From Acidisarcina polymorpha (GTDB taxonomy: Bacteria > Acidobacteriota > Terriglobia > Terriglobales > Acidobacteriaceae): a stretch of DNA of 64,000 nt. The notes below the pieces were generated by a model. It saw only the letters and a program-made list of their open reading frames with translations, did no database searches and had not been told where the DNA came from. Shown here in pieces: positions 40,537-50,112 of the stretch (its first letter is position 1; each line of letters begins with the position of its first letter). The DNA lies in the NCBI RefSeq assembly GCF_003330725.1, contig NZ_CP030840.1, positions 1,612,001 through 1,676,000 on the forward strand. The letters are read 5' to 3'. The translations under genes and the position numbers were made by a program.

Positions 40537-43326
40537 ATGCGCATTTTTCGTATGAAGTCCCATCGATCAACAGCCCCTACGGCACTCGCCGCGTCGCTTT
40601 CGCTGCTCATCATGAGTACCGTGAGTTCGGAGGTCTCAAGAGCAGCGACCGTCGCTAGCCACTACGTATCAGCTAGCCACGCCTCAGTCGAGAGTGCTGT
40701 AGTCTCCAGCGGTTTAAAGACAGCGTTTCTCGCCGAGAGTGCTGCCACTCAGACAATTCACATCACTGCAACCGATCCGGACGGAGTGAATAAGGCCACA
40801 GCTAGGCTAGGCATCCCTGTTCAACTAAAAGCCACTGTGTCTGCTGGACCTGCACATGTAGTTCAATGGATTCTTCAAGGCAGAGGAACACTGACTTTCG
40901 GCGGGACAAACAATGCTACCGCGACTTATACTGCGCCTGTTACTCGTAGTTCGAATGAAACAACAACTATCACTGCCCGGCTAGCATCGAGTAAATCTGT
41001 AGCCACCTCTTACAAGATGTACGTTATAAATCCCATTCCCATTATTTCCTCTCATAATGGAGTAGTCCCGGATCAACTGCTGACCGGCGCGCAGCAAGCA
41101 GTCTCGCTAACCGGCACCGGCTTCGTAGGCGGCACCGCTGCGATCTACAATGGAAAGACCTTAAGTACTACTTACGACGGCCCCAATCATCTGACCGCCT
41201 ATGTGCCAGTCGCCGACAATGCCTCGGGAACTCTCAAGCTGCAACTACGCAGCCCAGCGCCCGGCGGCGGCTTAGGGACGGTCTTCTACATTACAGTCGA
41301 TCCCGATAAGATCGCGCTGACTGCGAAAGCGTCAAACGGTGTCAACACCGGCACTGCACTTATGGGAAGCACGGTTTCAATGAGCGCCGCCGTAAGCGGA
41401 TCCACGGATAAGGCGGTTTCCTGGAGCGTGACTGGCGGCGGGTCGATCTCGACAAGCGGAGTCTATCGCGCACCCACAGAACTTCCTGGCGGGCCGGTTA
41501 CAATCACCGCCACTCTGGTTGCGAATCCTGCTATCCGCGCTAGCTACCGCGTCACCGTAGTCAATCCAAGGCCATCTATTCTTAGCGCGGCACCGTTTTT
41601 AATACCCGCCGGGAGAACCACTTCTGTCACAATAGCGGGCAACGGCTTCGTTCCTGGCACCACAGTTCGGGTAAACAATGTGGCCGTTCCCACCACGTAT
41701 GAATCGCCATCTTCAGTAGTAGCGCGCGTCGCCGTTCCCGGAGGCTCACGTGGGGCCCTTGCCATAACCGCCCTAAACCCGGCGCCCGGCGGCGGCGGCA
41801 GTCCACAGTTCACCGGTGCACAGGCGTCGGCTATCAGTCTTTCATCCGCCGCGCGAGTTCTTGAACAAACCACATTCGGTCCTACTACCAGCCTAATTCA
41901 GCACGTGGGACAAGAAGGTATTGACGCATGGCTGAAGGAGCAGTTCGACGCTCCGCGTACCGTGCTCGCCCCTATCCCCGTGAAGTTTCCCGGTTATTGC
42001 GGGGACGCCGCTAATTGCATGGAGTCTGAGTGGTGGCGCGCAACACTCACAGGCCAGGATCAGCTGCGCCAAAGAGTCGCATTTGCGTTGAGCCAGTTAT
42101 TTGTAGTATCGAGCATCAACATTCAGGGCCAGGCAACTGATATCTACGCGAACATGCTGTCCCGCGATGCATTCAGTAACTGGCTCACCATCATGCGGGA
42201 TGTCACTCTATCACCAGTTATGGGAGTTTACCTCAATACGCTTTACAACCAGGCCCCTCCCCCCGGCAAAATCGCCAACGAGAATTACGCCCGGGAGAAC
42301 CTGCAGTTATTTAGCCTCGGCCTGGAGCTGCTAAACCAAGATGGCACTCCGAAGCGCAACAGCAGCGGTAAAACCATCCCAACCTATTCGCAGGCACAGG
42401 TCGAAGCGTTCGCCCGCGCATACACCGGCTACGTATGGGCGGCGTCCAATGGCGGTATTCCGAACATAGATGTCTACACGCCGCCAAACTTCAACTATCC
42501 ACTGGTTGCCATCGAACACTGGCATGACCACAATGCGAAGACGTTGCTGAACGGAACAACCTTGCCGGGTGGCCAGACTGCCGCGGAGGACCTTACCGGC
42601 GCGCTGCATAACATCTTCAACCATCCAAATCTACCCCCGTTCGTTTCTAAACAGCTCATCCAGCACCTGGTGACGAGCAATCCAAGTCCGGCATATGTGG
42701 CTCGCGTTGCTGACGTGTTCGTGGACAACGGCGCTCACGTTCGCGGGGACATGGTCGCCGTCATCACCGCGATCATCACTGATCCGGAGGCCCGGGCTGG
42801 GGATACGGAGCCGATCGCTACAAGCGGTCATCTCACTGAGCCGGTTCTCTGGATCACTTCAGTCATGCGGGGACTCGGCTTCGTCAGCGTGGATCCTCAC
42901 GATGATTATCAGCTGCTCTCTAACTATTCGGGTGTCCTCGGCGAGTGGCCGTACCAGGCGGAAAGCGTCTTCAACTTCTTCCCACCTAGTTATGTCATCC
43001 CGGGAACTGACCTTAATGCTCCTGAGTTTGGTGTTGAGAATACCGCCAGTGTGACTGACCGGATGACGCTAGCAGACGATATGGTGAGAAACGCGCTTGA
43101 CAGCTTCAATGTTGACCTAAGTGCGACAAGTCCGCTTGGCAAACTGGCCCATAATCCCGCCAGTCTGGTTGATGCGCTTGGAACGCTGTTCATGCACGGC
43201 ATGATGGACCCGAATGTTAGATCCGTGATCATCAACGAGGTAAGCACGATCACCAACCCGGAGCAGCGAGTAAGGATTGCTACCTATCTCGTGATTACGC
43301 TTACCCAGTACAAGATCCAACACTAA
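40537..43326 (+). CDS. DUF1800 family secreted protein with Ig-like/TIG N-terminal modules
   Basis: 929 residues from the ATG at 40537, chosen for AGGAG 9 bases upstream. A signal peptide (AALASL-type, ending near EVSRAA) is followed to about residue 430 by two cycles of an Ig-like module (WSVTGGGSISTSGVYRAP) and a TIG/IPT-like module (VSLTGTGFVGGTAAIYNG, VTIAGNGFVPGTTVRVNN). The C-terminal half is DUF1800: ARVLEQTTFGPT, NYARENLQLFSLGL, FVSKQLIQHLVTSNPSPAYV and LTEPVLWITSVMRGLGF. The biochemical function of DUF1800 is not established. It is followed, 74 bases downstream, by a DUF1501 gene, its usual partner across many phyla, so the two probably act together in the envelope. Confidence 0.9.
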   Translation: MRIFRMKSHRSTAPTALAASLSLLIMSTVSSEVSRAATVASHYVSASHASVESAVVSSGLKTAFLAESAATQTIHITATDPDGVNKATARLGIPVQLKATVSAGPAHVVQWILQGRGTLTFGGTNNATATYTAPVTRSSNETTTITARLASSKSVATSYKMYVINPIPIISSHNGVVPDQLLTGAQQAVSLTGTGFVGGTAAIYNGKTLSTTYDGPNHLTAYVPVADNASGTLKLQLRSPAPGGGLGTVFYITVDPDKIALTAKASNGVNTGTALMGSTVSMSAAVSGSTDKAVSWSVTGGGSISTSGVYRAPTELPGGPVTITATLVANPAIRASYRVTVVNPRPSILSAAPFLIPAGRTTSVTIAGNGFVPGTTVRVNNVAVPTTYESPSSVVARVAVPGGSRGALAITALNPAPGGGGSPQFTGAQASAISLSSAARVLEQTTFGPTTSLIQHVGQEGIDAWLKEQFDAPRTVLAPIPVKFPGYCGDAANCMESEWWRATLTGQDQLRQRVAFALSQLFVVSSINIQGQATDIYANMLSRDAFSNWLTIMRDVTLSPVMGVYLNTLYNQAPPPGKIANENYARENLQLFSLGLELLNQDGTPKRNSSGKTIPTYSQAQVEAFARAYTGYVWAASNGGIPNIDVYTPPNFNYPLVAIEHWHDHNAKTLLNGTTLPGGQTAAEDLTGALHNIFNHPNLPPFVSKQLIQHLVTSNPSPAYVARVADVFVDNGAHVRGDMVAVITAIITDPEARAGDTEPIATSGHLTEPVLWITSVMRGLGFVSVDPHDDYQLLSNYSGVLGEWPYQAESVFNFFPPSYVIPGTDLNAPEFGVENTASVTDRMTLADDMVRNALDSFNVDLSATSPLGKLAHNPASLVDALGTLFMHGMMDPNVRSVIINEVSTITNPEQRVRIATYLVITLTQYKIQH

Positions 43327-43400
43327 CCAGTCATAGCCGGAACTCGTCGGCATACTTACCAAAGCGTTGCCGACGAGACTGCCAAAAAGTGAGGATAAAT

Positions 43401-44756
43401 ATGAGTTTCAATCGCCGCAGTTTTATTCGCTATGCTTCCCTGGCCGCAGCGGGCCACGTCGCGGGGCTCCGCCCTTTCGGTGCAATGAATGGACTTGCTG
43501 AGTCGGCTGCCGACTACAAGGCTCTGGTTTGCATCTTTTTCTATGGCGGGAATGATTCCAACAATCTGCTGGTGCCATTCGACAGCAGCAACAGTGATGT
43601 TACCGGCTACGCGAACTATGCGCGCATTCGGGGGCCCCTCGCGCTCCCTAAGAGCAGCTTGTTGCAGCTCGGTCCAGATCCTAGTTACGCTCTTCATCCG
43701 AGCCTTCCCCAGATCAGGTCGCTCTTCAATAGCGGAAATGTGGCATTGATCGCCAACGTAGGAACCCTCATCCAGCCGCTGAGCCGCGCTCAATATATGG
43801 AGGGGCAGGGACAGACTCCAACTAACCTCTTCTCGCATCCAGACCAGCAGCAGGAATGGCAGAACGCGACTCAGACTGCCACCAGTCCAACAGGTTGGGC
43901 CGGACGCATTGCGGACAAACTGACTTCGACCTATAACCCAGGGTCGCAGATCCCGTTGGTGACATCCGCCTTTGGAGATAGTATCTTTTGCAATGGCGCA
44001 ACAACCTCGCCGGTTGCCGTGCAGCCCGGCAATGTGCAAGGCGGCGCGTGCTCCGAAGGGGCGGCCTGTGCTGGACGCCTTGCAACGGCTCAGCATCTGC
44101 TCAGCTTCTCAAGCGGGCTCTCGCTGGTGCAGGCCGACAACCAGATAACCGGGGACGCTTATAAGTACATGAATATCTTGGGTGACGCGGTAAGGTCGGT
44201 CGCTCCTCTGCAGACTGACTTCCCCGCAAACAACGGCCTGGCTGCACAACTGCGACAGATTGCGCAGATCATTCAGGTACGGCAGGCTCTTGGAGTGCGC
44301 AGGCAGATCTTCTTCGCGGGTTTGGGAAACTTTGATACTCATGCCAACCAGCTCGGCATTCAAAGTGGTCTCCTGTCGTTAGTCGGTCCGGCAATGTCCG
44401 CCTTTTACGAGGCGACGAAGGAACTCGGCGTAGCGGATTCTGTCACAAGTTTCACCATGTCTGACTTCAGCCGCGCACTCCAGCCCAACTCCAACGACGG
44501 AAGCGATCACGCCTGGGGAGGCCATCATATGATCATGGGTGGCGCGGTCAAAGGAGGTCGGATCTATGGCACCTATCCGACACTGGCACTGAATGGGCCT
44601 AGCGATATCGACGGTAATGGGCGCTGGCTGCCAACCACAGCGTCTACCCAGTATGCTGCAACGCTTGCGTCATGGTTTGGTGTACCGGCGGCAGATATGC
44701 CGGTGATCTTCCCATCGATCAACAGCTTCGCCACCAAACATTTAGGGTTTGTATAA
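43401..44756 (+). CDS. DUF1501 family protein with Tat-type signal
   Basis: 451 residues from the ATG at 43401, with GAGGAT just upstream. The N-terminus NRRSFIRYASLAAAGHVAG is a twin-arginine signal, so the protein is exported folded. The body shows the DUF1501 pattern: CIFFYGGNDSNNLLVPFD, a central GWAGRIADKL, FFAGLGNFDTHANQ and SDFSRALQPNSNDGSDHAWGGHHM (given as a region). The last resembles sulfatase/alkaline-phosphatase-superfamily metal-binding segments (Asp, His), and DUF1501 is placed in that superfamily, but no substrate is known. It is the second gene of the DUF1800-DUF1501 operon and ends before a strong terminator. Confidence 0.92.
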   Translation: MSFNRRSFIRYASLAAAGHVAGLRPFGAMNGLAESAADYKALVCIFFYGGNDSNNLLVPFDSSNSDVTGYANYARIRGPLALPKSSLLQLGPDPSYALHPSLPQIRSLFNSGNVALIANVGTLIQPLSRAQYMEGQGQTPTNLFSHPDQQQEWQNATQTATSPTGWAGRIADKLTSTYNPGSQIPLVTSAFGDSIFCNGATTSPVAVQPGNVQGGACSEGAACAGRLATAQHLLSFSSGLSLVQADNQITGDAYKYMNILGDAVRSVAPLQTDFPANNGLAAQLRQIAQIIQVRQALGVRRQIFFAGLGNFDTHANQLGIQSGLLSLVGPAMSAFYEATKELGVADSVTSFTMSDFSRALQPNSNDGSDHAWGGHHMIMGGAVKGGRIYGTYPTLALNGPSDIDGNGRWLPTTASTQYAATLASWFGVPAADMPVIFPSINSFATKHLGFV

Positions 44757-44861
44757 CCGCGCTTATCAGGTACCTGTTGTCGTCACTCACAGTAAAGGCC
44801 TGCGTTATTTGTGACGATAACAGTCTAGTGATCGGCTTTTCTTTTACAAATTGAACGCTTC

Positions 44862-44899
44862 AAAGAAAGAGCCCGGGATAGCACCTGGGCTCTTTCTTT
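44862..44899. terminator. Bidirectional terminator between DUF1501 and GH2 genes
   Basis: A 16-bp stem with one G-T pair is formed by AAAGAAAGAGCCCGGG (44862-44877) and CCTGGGCTCTTTCTTT (44884-44899) with a 6-base loop. The T-rich ends of the stem serve as U-tracts in both directions. It lies between the two convergent genes and should end both transcripts. Confidence 0.88.
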
Positions 44900-44914
44900 A
44901 TGGTTATCGTCGAC

Positions 44915-47236
44915 TCATGCCTCCTCAGGTTCTGAGGCGGTCAAAGTAAGGGTCACTTTCTGGTCGCCAAGCCGGGGGTGCTTACCAGTGAGCACTACCG
45001 TCCCGGGCTGCTGCTTGGCACGAATCCAGATAGCGCCGGTTCCTCCAACGAGTCCGAAGGGGTTGTCGCCGATGATATCCGCCGGCCCCTCCAGGGTAAG
45101 CACAATCGGATCGCCCGCGTAAGGGCGAATGTTATCGAACTCGTCGGTAACTCGCAGCACCACTCGGGTGGTGTCGGCGCCGTCGGCAACCAAGGTCGTG
45201 TCATCGGGGAGCAGCCAGAATTTCTGGTCAAGACCCTTTCCGGAATACTGGCGCGAGATGACTCGTTTGCCGCCAATATAACCTTCAATGCGCAGGTCAC
45301 TCCAAAGCTCATCGAGCTTCGCCTTTCCAAGATCCGGATAGAAGGGTGCATATTTCAGGTGCTTGAACTGCTCCCTGTCGGGCTGGGCATCCGCGATCAA
45401 CTGCCCTTTGAGGTAGAACTTCAGGTTGTCGCAATTCGATGAGACGAGCCCTTTCGTGAATCCAATCGACTCATCATTTCTAGCCCAGTGAAAGGCTGGT
45501 TCGAGCACAACCTCCTCTTCGGGATCGCATTGTGACTTATAAAATCCGCCTGCAGGTTTGCGTTCACGAAAGAAGTCGGCGACCCCGTGATAACACATCC
45601 GGTCTCCGGATCCGAAGTCCCCATGGGTGTTGTAGTCGAATGCGCACCAACCGATGCCGCCCGCGTATTGCGGATTGGACGCCAGCTGATCATGGACGCG
45701 CGCGTGGCGTATCGTATGCTCGGTTAGCCGCTCCATGTTATCGATAGACTTTGCAGGATAGGTGTGACCAACGAATTCCGTGTTTAAATAGGCGGGGTGA
45801 TTTGGCGGAAGCAGCGGAAAGCCGAAGTCGTTCATCGTGAAGACGTCCTCGAGGAATTCGGATTCCTGGAAGTAACGGATGCCACAGGTCGGACGGCTCG
45901 GGTCAAGCTTATGCGCCATCGCGTTGGTGCGCACATAGAAGTCGTGATTGTCGCGGGACTCGTTGATGCGAACGCCCCAAAGAATGATCGATGGGTGGTT
46001 CCAATCGCGGCGGACCATGCGCTTAACATTATCGACGGAGATGTCCTGCCACGGCAGTGGGCCGATGTGTTGCCAGCCAGGAATCTCCTCCAGCACGAGC
46101 AAACCAAGATCGTCGCAGGCATCCAGGAAGTGTCTCGACTGGGGATAATGCGAAGTGCGGACGATGTTGCAATGCAAAGTGTTGCGCAGAATCTTGGCAT
46201 CTTGGCGCTGAACGCGGGCAGGCATAGCTTGACCGACGAATGGAAACGTCTGGTGCCGGTCGAGCCCTCGAAGCTTGATGACCTCGCCGTTGAGCTTGAA
46301 GCCTTCTTTGGTGAAGACAGCTTCGCGGAAGCCAAAGCGTCGGGTGTCTTGATCTAGCGTTCCTCGACCCTGCTGCAGGGTTACACGAGCATGGTAGAGA
46401 TTGGGACTCTTCAAGCCCCAGAGCTTGGTGCGTCCTAAGTTGTCGAGATGGACGATGTGCTCGACCGGCTCGGCTGGCACCGCCGCCGTCGCTGCTACTC
46501 CGGCAGAGCCCTTGGCGATCACTTTGTCGCCATCGAGTAATTCCACCAGCAGGGTAAGGGAGTCGACCGGCGCGACGGTATGGGAGATGTAGGTGTGAAC
46601 GTCAACTGTCGGAGTTCCGCTTAAAACATCTTTCGGCTGAACGAAGATGTTCTCGATAAACGTTGACGGAACGATGCGAAGATTGACTTCGCGGTAAATG
46701 CCGCCAAAGGTAAGATAGTCGATCTGATAACCGAAGGGTGGAATGTCGGCCCGTTCAGTGGAGTCGACGTCTACGGCAAGCAGGTTATCTCCGTCAAAGT
46801 CAATGTGCGGAGTCAACTCGAACGAGAACGGGGTATAACCGCCTTTATACTCGCCAAGGTTGACGCCATTGATCCAGACGGTCGAGGCCGTCATGACACC
46901 CTCAAAGTCGACAAACACGCGCTTGCCTTGGGCCGCTCGCGGCAACTTGAATCGGCGACGATACAGTGAGATAAACTCATAGGACTTCTCATCGAAGCTA
47001 TGCCACGGCAACGGCATATTTGAATGCGGCACGACTACTTGCTCGAAGCTCGAGTCATCGAAGTTTTTGCTGTGTCCTGCTTCATGAGAATTGCGACTGA
47101 AGCGCCAATTGCGGTTGATAGGCAGAATGAGGCGTCCGGGAGCCGGTTCGGCGACTCGGGTTTGGGTAAAGGCTGGCGGCGCAAGCGCGCTCGCTGCGGC
47201 GGCAGTTCCCGCCACTAGGAAATCTCGGCGATCCAT
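44915..47236 (-). CDS. Glycoside hydrolase family 2 (beta-galactosidase-like), Tat-exported
   Basis: 773 residues from the ATG at 47236, with GGAGAG a few bases upstream. DRRDFLVAGTAAAASALA is a Tat signal. The GH2 order is complete: sugar-binding domain (LILPINRNWRF to YREVNLRIV), Ig-like domain (about 195-300), and TIM barrel (about 310-600) with acid/base Glu426 in RINES and nucleophile Glu487 in NTEFVGH, then a C-terminal Ig-like domain ending near TLTLTA. Likely substrates are beta-galactosides, but beta-glucuronidase or mannosidase activity cannot be excluded. It lies divergent from peptidase B and 6 kb from a GH36 gene, in keeping with galactoside use. Confidence 0.93.
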   Translation of the reverse strand: MDRRDFLVAGTAAAASALAPPAFTQTRVAEPAPGRLILPINRNWRFSRNSHEAGHSKNFDDSSFEQVVVPHSNMPLPWHSFDEKSYEFISLYRRRFKLPRAAQGKRVFVDFEGVMTASTVWINGVNLGEYKGGYTPFSFELTPHIDFDGDNLLAVDVDSTERADIPPFGYQIDYLTFGGIYREVNLRIVPSTFIENIFVQPKDVLSGTPTVDVHTYISHTVAPVDSLTLLVELLDGDKVIAKGSAGVAATAAVPAEPVEHIVHLDNLGRTKLWGLKSPNLYHARVTLQQGRGTLDQDTRRFGFREAVFTKEGFKLNGEVIKLRGLDRHQTFPFVGQAMPARVQRQDAKILRNTLHCNIVRTSHYPQSRHFLDACDDLGLLVLEEIPGWQHIGPLPWQDISVDNVKRMVRRDWNHPSIILWGVRINESRDNHDFYVRTNAMAHKLDPSRPTCGIRYFQESEFLEDVFTMNDFGFPLLPPNHPAYLNTEFVGHTYPAKSIDNMERLTEHTIRHARVHDQLASNPQYAGGIGWCAFDYNTHGDFGSGDRMCYHGVADFFRERKPAGGFYKSQCDPEEEVVLEPAFHWARNDESIGFTKGLVSSNCDNLKFYLKGQLIADAQPDREQFKHLKYAPFYPDLGKAKLDELWSDLRIEGYIGGKRVISRQYSGKGLDQKFWLLPDDTTLVADGADTTRVVLRVTDEFDNIRPYAGDPIVLTLEGPADIIGDNPFGLVGGTGAIWIRAKQQPGTVVLTGKHPRLGDQKVTLTLTASEPEEA

Positions 47237-47561
47237 CAACTCTCCTGATCCGTTGGACGAATTCTAGAAATGAAGTAACTGAAGTAGCAAGAGTAAATGA
47301 TAGAACTTAGTCAGCTGGCCTCGTAGCTAAAAGTTGCGCCCCCAGGAGCGTTTCGTCGACAGTTGCCTTCCGCGGAGGCGCGGCCTTGGTCGTTCACTGA
47401 TTGAAAACGGCATTCGTTTTTTCGCCCGGCTTCCACATGCCAGGTACGTTCCCGTTTTCGCTGGCGCATGGGCTTGCTCAATCGCCCAATCATGTATACT
47501 CTCCCCACTCGGAAGCCGGCACAAAAATCCCACGTCAATGCGGTTCAAAGGAGCTTGTTTC
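47237..47561. promoter_or_regulatory. Divergent intergenic region with a promoter-like element for peptidase B
   Basis: The open frame of peptidase B reaches back to 47334, but this part looks non-coding. TTGCTC (47474-47479) and TATACT (47495-47500) form a promoter-like pair with a slightly short 15-base spacer, and AAAGGAG stands 9 bases before the ATG at 47562. Both support the start at 47562. Nothing else is recognisable. Confidence 0.4.
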
Positions 47562-49706
47562 ATGGCAACACGACGCATGGCAATTCGCCGTTTTACCCAA
47601 CACGCGCTCATCACAGGGCTGCTTACGACTCTCGGCCTTGGTGCTTCCTCACGCCTTGCTCTGGCTGCTGACCAGCCCGGGTCACCCAACGCCCCTCTCC
47701 GCATTCGCCAGACCATCGACGAAACCAAAATGGTCAGCTTGACCGGGAACACCCATCCGCTTGCCCTTCCAAGGTATGATCGCGGTCCGGTTGCCGACGC
47801 CCTTCCCATGGAGCACATCTTCGTCCAACTGCGCCGCAGCCCTGAGCAGGAACAGGCACTGCAGCGCTATATCGCTGAGTTGGAGGATCCGCATTCCAGC
47901 AACTACCAACGTTGGATTCTTGCCGATGACCTGGGTAAGAACTTCGGGCCGGCGCAGCAGGACATCGCTGAAGTGGTCGGTTGGCTCAGTTCTCACGGAC
48001 TCCAAGTCAACACCGTTCACCCGAATGGATTGACCATCGACGTGTCCGGAACTGCAGGTCAAGTAAGAGAGACTTTTCACACCCAGATTCACAATTATCT
48101 TGTGAAAGGCCAAGCACACATTGCAAATGCCAGCGATCCGGAGATTCCCGCGGCTCTAGCTCCCGTGGTCGCAGGAGTAGTCTCGCTGCACAACTTTATG
48201 CCGAAACCTCTTTTAAAAAAGAGTTTCTCGTTCAAGTGCACCGGATGTCCTGACGGGTTTGACGGCACGGAGCAGTACAACGTAGCTCCCCCGGACTTTG
48301 CCACGATCTACAACATTTCGCCGCTCTACACAGCGAGCAAGCCAATCACCGGCAAAGGCGTAAGCGTCGTCGTTTTAGAAGATACGGACATCGATTCGGC
48401 GGACGTAGCAACCTTCCGCTCTGCCTTCGGACTGTCGGCCTACTCCGGCAAGTTCACCCAGATCCATCCGGGCTCCGGTTGCAGCGACCCGGGCAAGAAT
48501 TCTGCTGAAGGGGAGGCGGCGTTGGATGCCGAATGGGCTGGGGCTGCGGCTCCGGATGCCAATGTGTATCTGGCATCCTGCGCGGACACAGCGACCAACT
48601 TCGGCGCATTCATCGCCGCCCAGAACCTGCTGGACCACGGTACTCCTCCTCCCATCATGAGTCTCAGCTATTTGGGCTGCGAAACCAGCCAAGGGCCAGG
48701 AGGGAATGCCTATGTCGGCAGCCTCTGGCAACAAGCGGAGGTCGAGGGAGTATCGGTGTTCGTCGCCTCTGGAGACAACGGTCCAGCAGGTTGCGACGAC
48801 TTTGACACGGCGGCCTATGCCGTAAGCGGCATCGCCGCGAACGGGCTAGCTTCCACTCCTTATAACGTCGCTACCGGTGGCACTGATTTCTTGGACACCT
48901 CGGAGAATGCAAATTCGACTTACTGGAATACGGGTAACAAACCAAACGGGAAATCTGCGAAATCCTACATTCCGGAGACCCCTTGGAATGACTCGTGTGC
49001 CGGCAGCGTACTCTACCAATTTTTCGGGTACACCAGCGGAGTCGCTTTCTGCAACAGCGTTGACGGCGCATCCTTGCTTGATATCGTCGGAGGCAGCGGA
49101 GCTCCCAGCTTTGTCTATGCCCAACCATCGTGGCAGACCGGAATTGCAGGGATGCCGGCCAATAAGGGCCGGAACTTGCCAGACATTTCGCTCTTCGCAT
49201 CGAGCGGGTTCTGGAGTCACGCAATCCAGTTCTGCATGTCCGATGTGAAACAAGGAGGAACTCCCTGCGACTACTCGAAACCTGTGGACGCGTTCTATAA
49301 CAGTGCTGGCGGCACTTCCTTTACTGCCCCACAATTCGCGGGCATCCAGGCACTTATCGTTCAAAAAGCCGGCCGTCAAGGCAATCCAAATCCTGTCTTC
49401 TACAAGCTTGCTAGAGCGGAATATGGCACTACGACGGATCCAAATACCGCGGGACTGGCAGAGTGCAACGCCTCCAAGGGTACAGGCGGCTCTACGGCTT
49501 GTATTTTTCACGATGTGACCGTAGGCAACAACAGTGTCCCCTGCTACGGGGCCGCTTCATGCTTTGAACCCTCAGCGCTCGAGTACGGCGTGCTTTCCAC
49601 CTCCGATGGCGTCTTGAACACGGCTTACGTCGCGCACAAGGGCTGGGACTTCACCACCGGGTTGGGCAGCGTGAACGTGACCAACTTAGTGAACAATTGG
49701 CCTTAA
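47562..49706 (+). CDS. S53 family (sedolisin / pro-kumamolisin) peptidase B
   Basis: 714 residues from the ATG at 47562. The first part is an Arg-rich signal (MATRRMAIRRFTQHALITGLL), partly Tat-like but without a clean twin-arginine motif. The pro-kumamolisin domain begins at DETKMVSLTGNTHPLA; the catalytic domain has Glu318 and Asp322 (GEAALDAEW), Asp405 (ASGDNGPAG) and Ser586 (GGTSFTAPQF), all that is needed for activity. Sequence order and many motifs match peptidase A, so the two are paralogues; this copy ends right after the catalytic domain with no ASH domain. It is expected to be a secreted acid peptidase. Confidence 0.95.
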   Translation: MATRRMAIRRFTQHALITGLLTTLGLGASSRLALAADQPGSPNAPLRIRQTIDETKMVSLTGNTHPLALPRYDRGPVADALPMEHIFVQLRRSPEQEQALQRYIAELEDPHSSNYQRWILADDLGKNFGPAQQDIAEVVGWLSSHGLQVNTVHPNGLTIDVSGTAGQVRETFHTQIHNYLVKGQAHIANASDPEIPAALAPVVAGVVSLHNFMPKPLLKKSFSFKCTGCPDGFDGTEQYNVAPPDFATIYNISPLYTASKPITGKGVSVVVLEDTDIDSADVATFRSAFGLSAYSGKFTQIHPGSGCSDPGKNSAEGEAALDAEWAGAAAPDANVYLASCADTATNFGAFIAAQNLLDHGTPPPIMSLSYLGCETSQGPGGNAYVGSLWQQAEVEGVSVFVASGDNGPAGCDDFDTAAYAVSGIAANGLASTPYNVATGGTDFLDTSENANSTYWNTGNKPNGKSAKSYIPETPWNDSCAGSVLYQFFGYTSGVAFCNSVDGASLLDIVGGSGAPSFVYAQPSWQTGIAGMPANKGRNLPDISLFASSGFWSHAIQFCMSDVKQGGTPCDYSKPVDAFYNSAGGTSFTAPQFAGIQALIVQKAGRQGNPNPVFYKLARAEYGTTTDPNTAGLAECNASKGTGGSTACIFHDVTVGNNSVPCYGAASCFEPSALEYGVLSTSDGVLNTAYVAHKGWDFTTGLGSVNVTNLVNNWP

Positions 49707-49773
49707 CCACTCTGCTCTGCATCGAGGATTTGTTCCTTTAAAGAAGGGACGAGCCTGATGCCGGAGTGGGCGA

Positions 49774-49816
49774 AATGGGGCTTTGACTGAACATTGGTCA
49801 ATGCCCCATTTTTTTT
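49774..49816 (+). terminator. Intrinsic terminator after peptidase B
   Basis: AATGGGGC (49774-49781) pairs with GCCCCATT (49803-49810, overlapping the T run), and an inner TTGAC/GTCAA extends the stem; TTTTTTTT follows directly. It is a canonical plus-strand terminator 68 bases past the peptidase stop. Confidence 0.88.
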
Positions 49817-50112
49817 GCGGACTGTAGGCAGTCCCTCTACATGCCTGCTGTCGATTTCAAATTGCTGCAGGCGTCTCTTTAACCGACGCCTGATCCGTAT
49901 TCACGGTGACTTGCCGTCACAAGTTTTAAGCAGCTTCCCCGTTCTTTGGCCTCTCAGCGACCACGATTGCAAATCACCCAAAAAGAATGTCCAAATCAAA
50001 TGCCAGCCAGCATCGGCATTAATTTGCATCCAAGATGGTTTGCCCAACCGCCGCAATTTAGGAACTTTGTGATGACAAAAGTTGTGGTGGTACTTCAGAC
50101 TCGGGAATAGCC
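49817..50112 (+). other. Leader region of the KimA-like gene with a perfect hairpin
   Basis: This 296-base stretch precedes the permease. CAGGCGTC (49868-49875) and GACGCCTG (49885-49892) form a perfect 8-bp stem with a 9-base loop. Because KimA genes in Firmicutes are controlled by c-di-AMP (ydaO) riboswitches I looked for that motif and did not see its conserved parts. No gene is visible here. Confidence 0.4.

Noticed and set aside
47334-47561. N-terminal extension of peptidase B
   Set aside because: AAAGGAG before 47562 and a promoter-like TATACT at 47495 indicate that this part is upstream DNA.
49817-50112. c-di-AMP (ydaO) riboswitch before the KimA-like gene
   Set aside because: The conserved core parts of the motif are not visible by eye; only a simple hairpin is.
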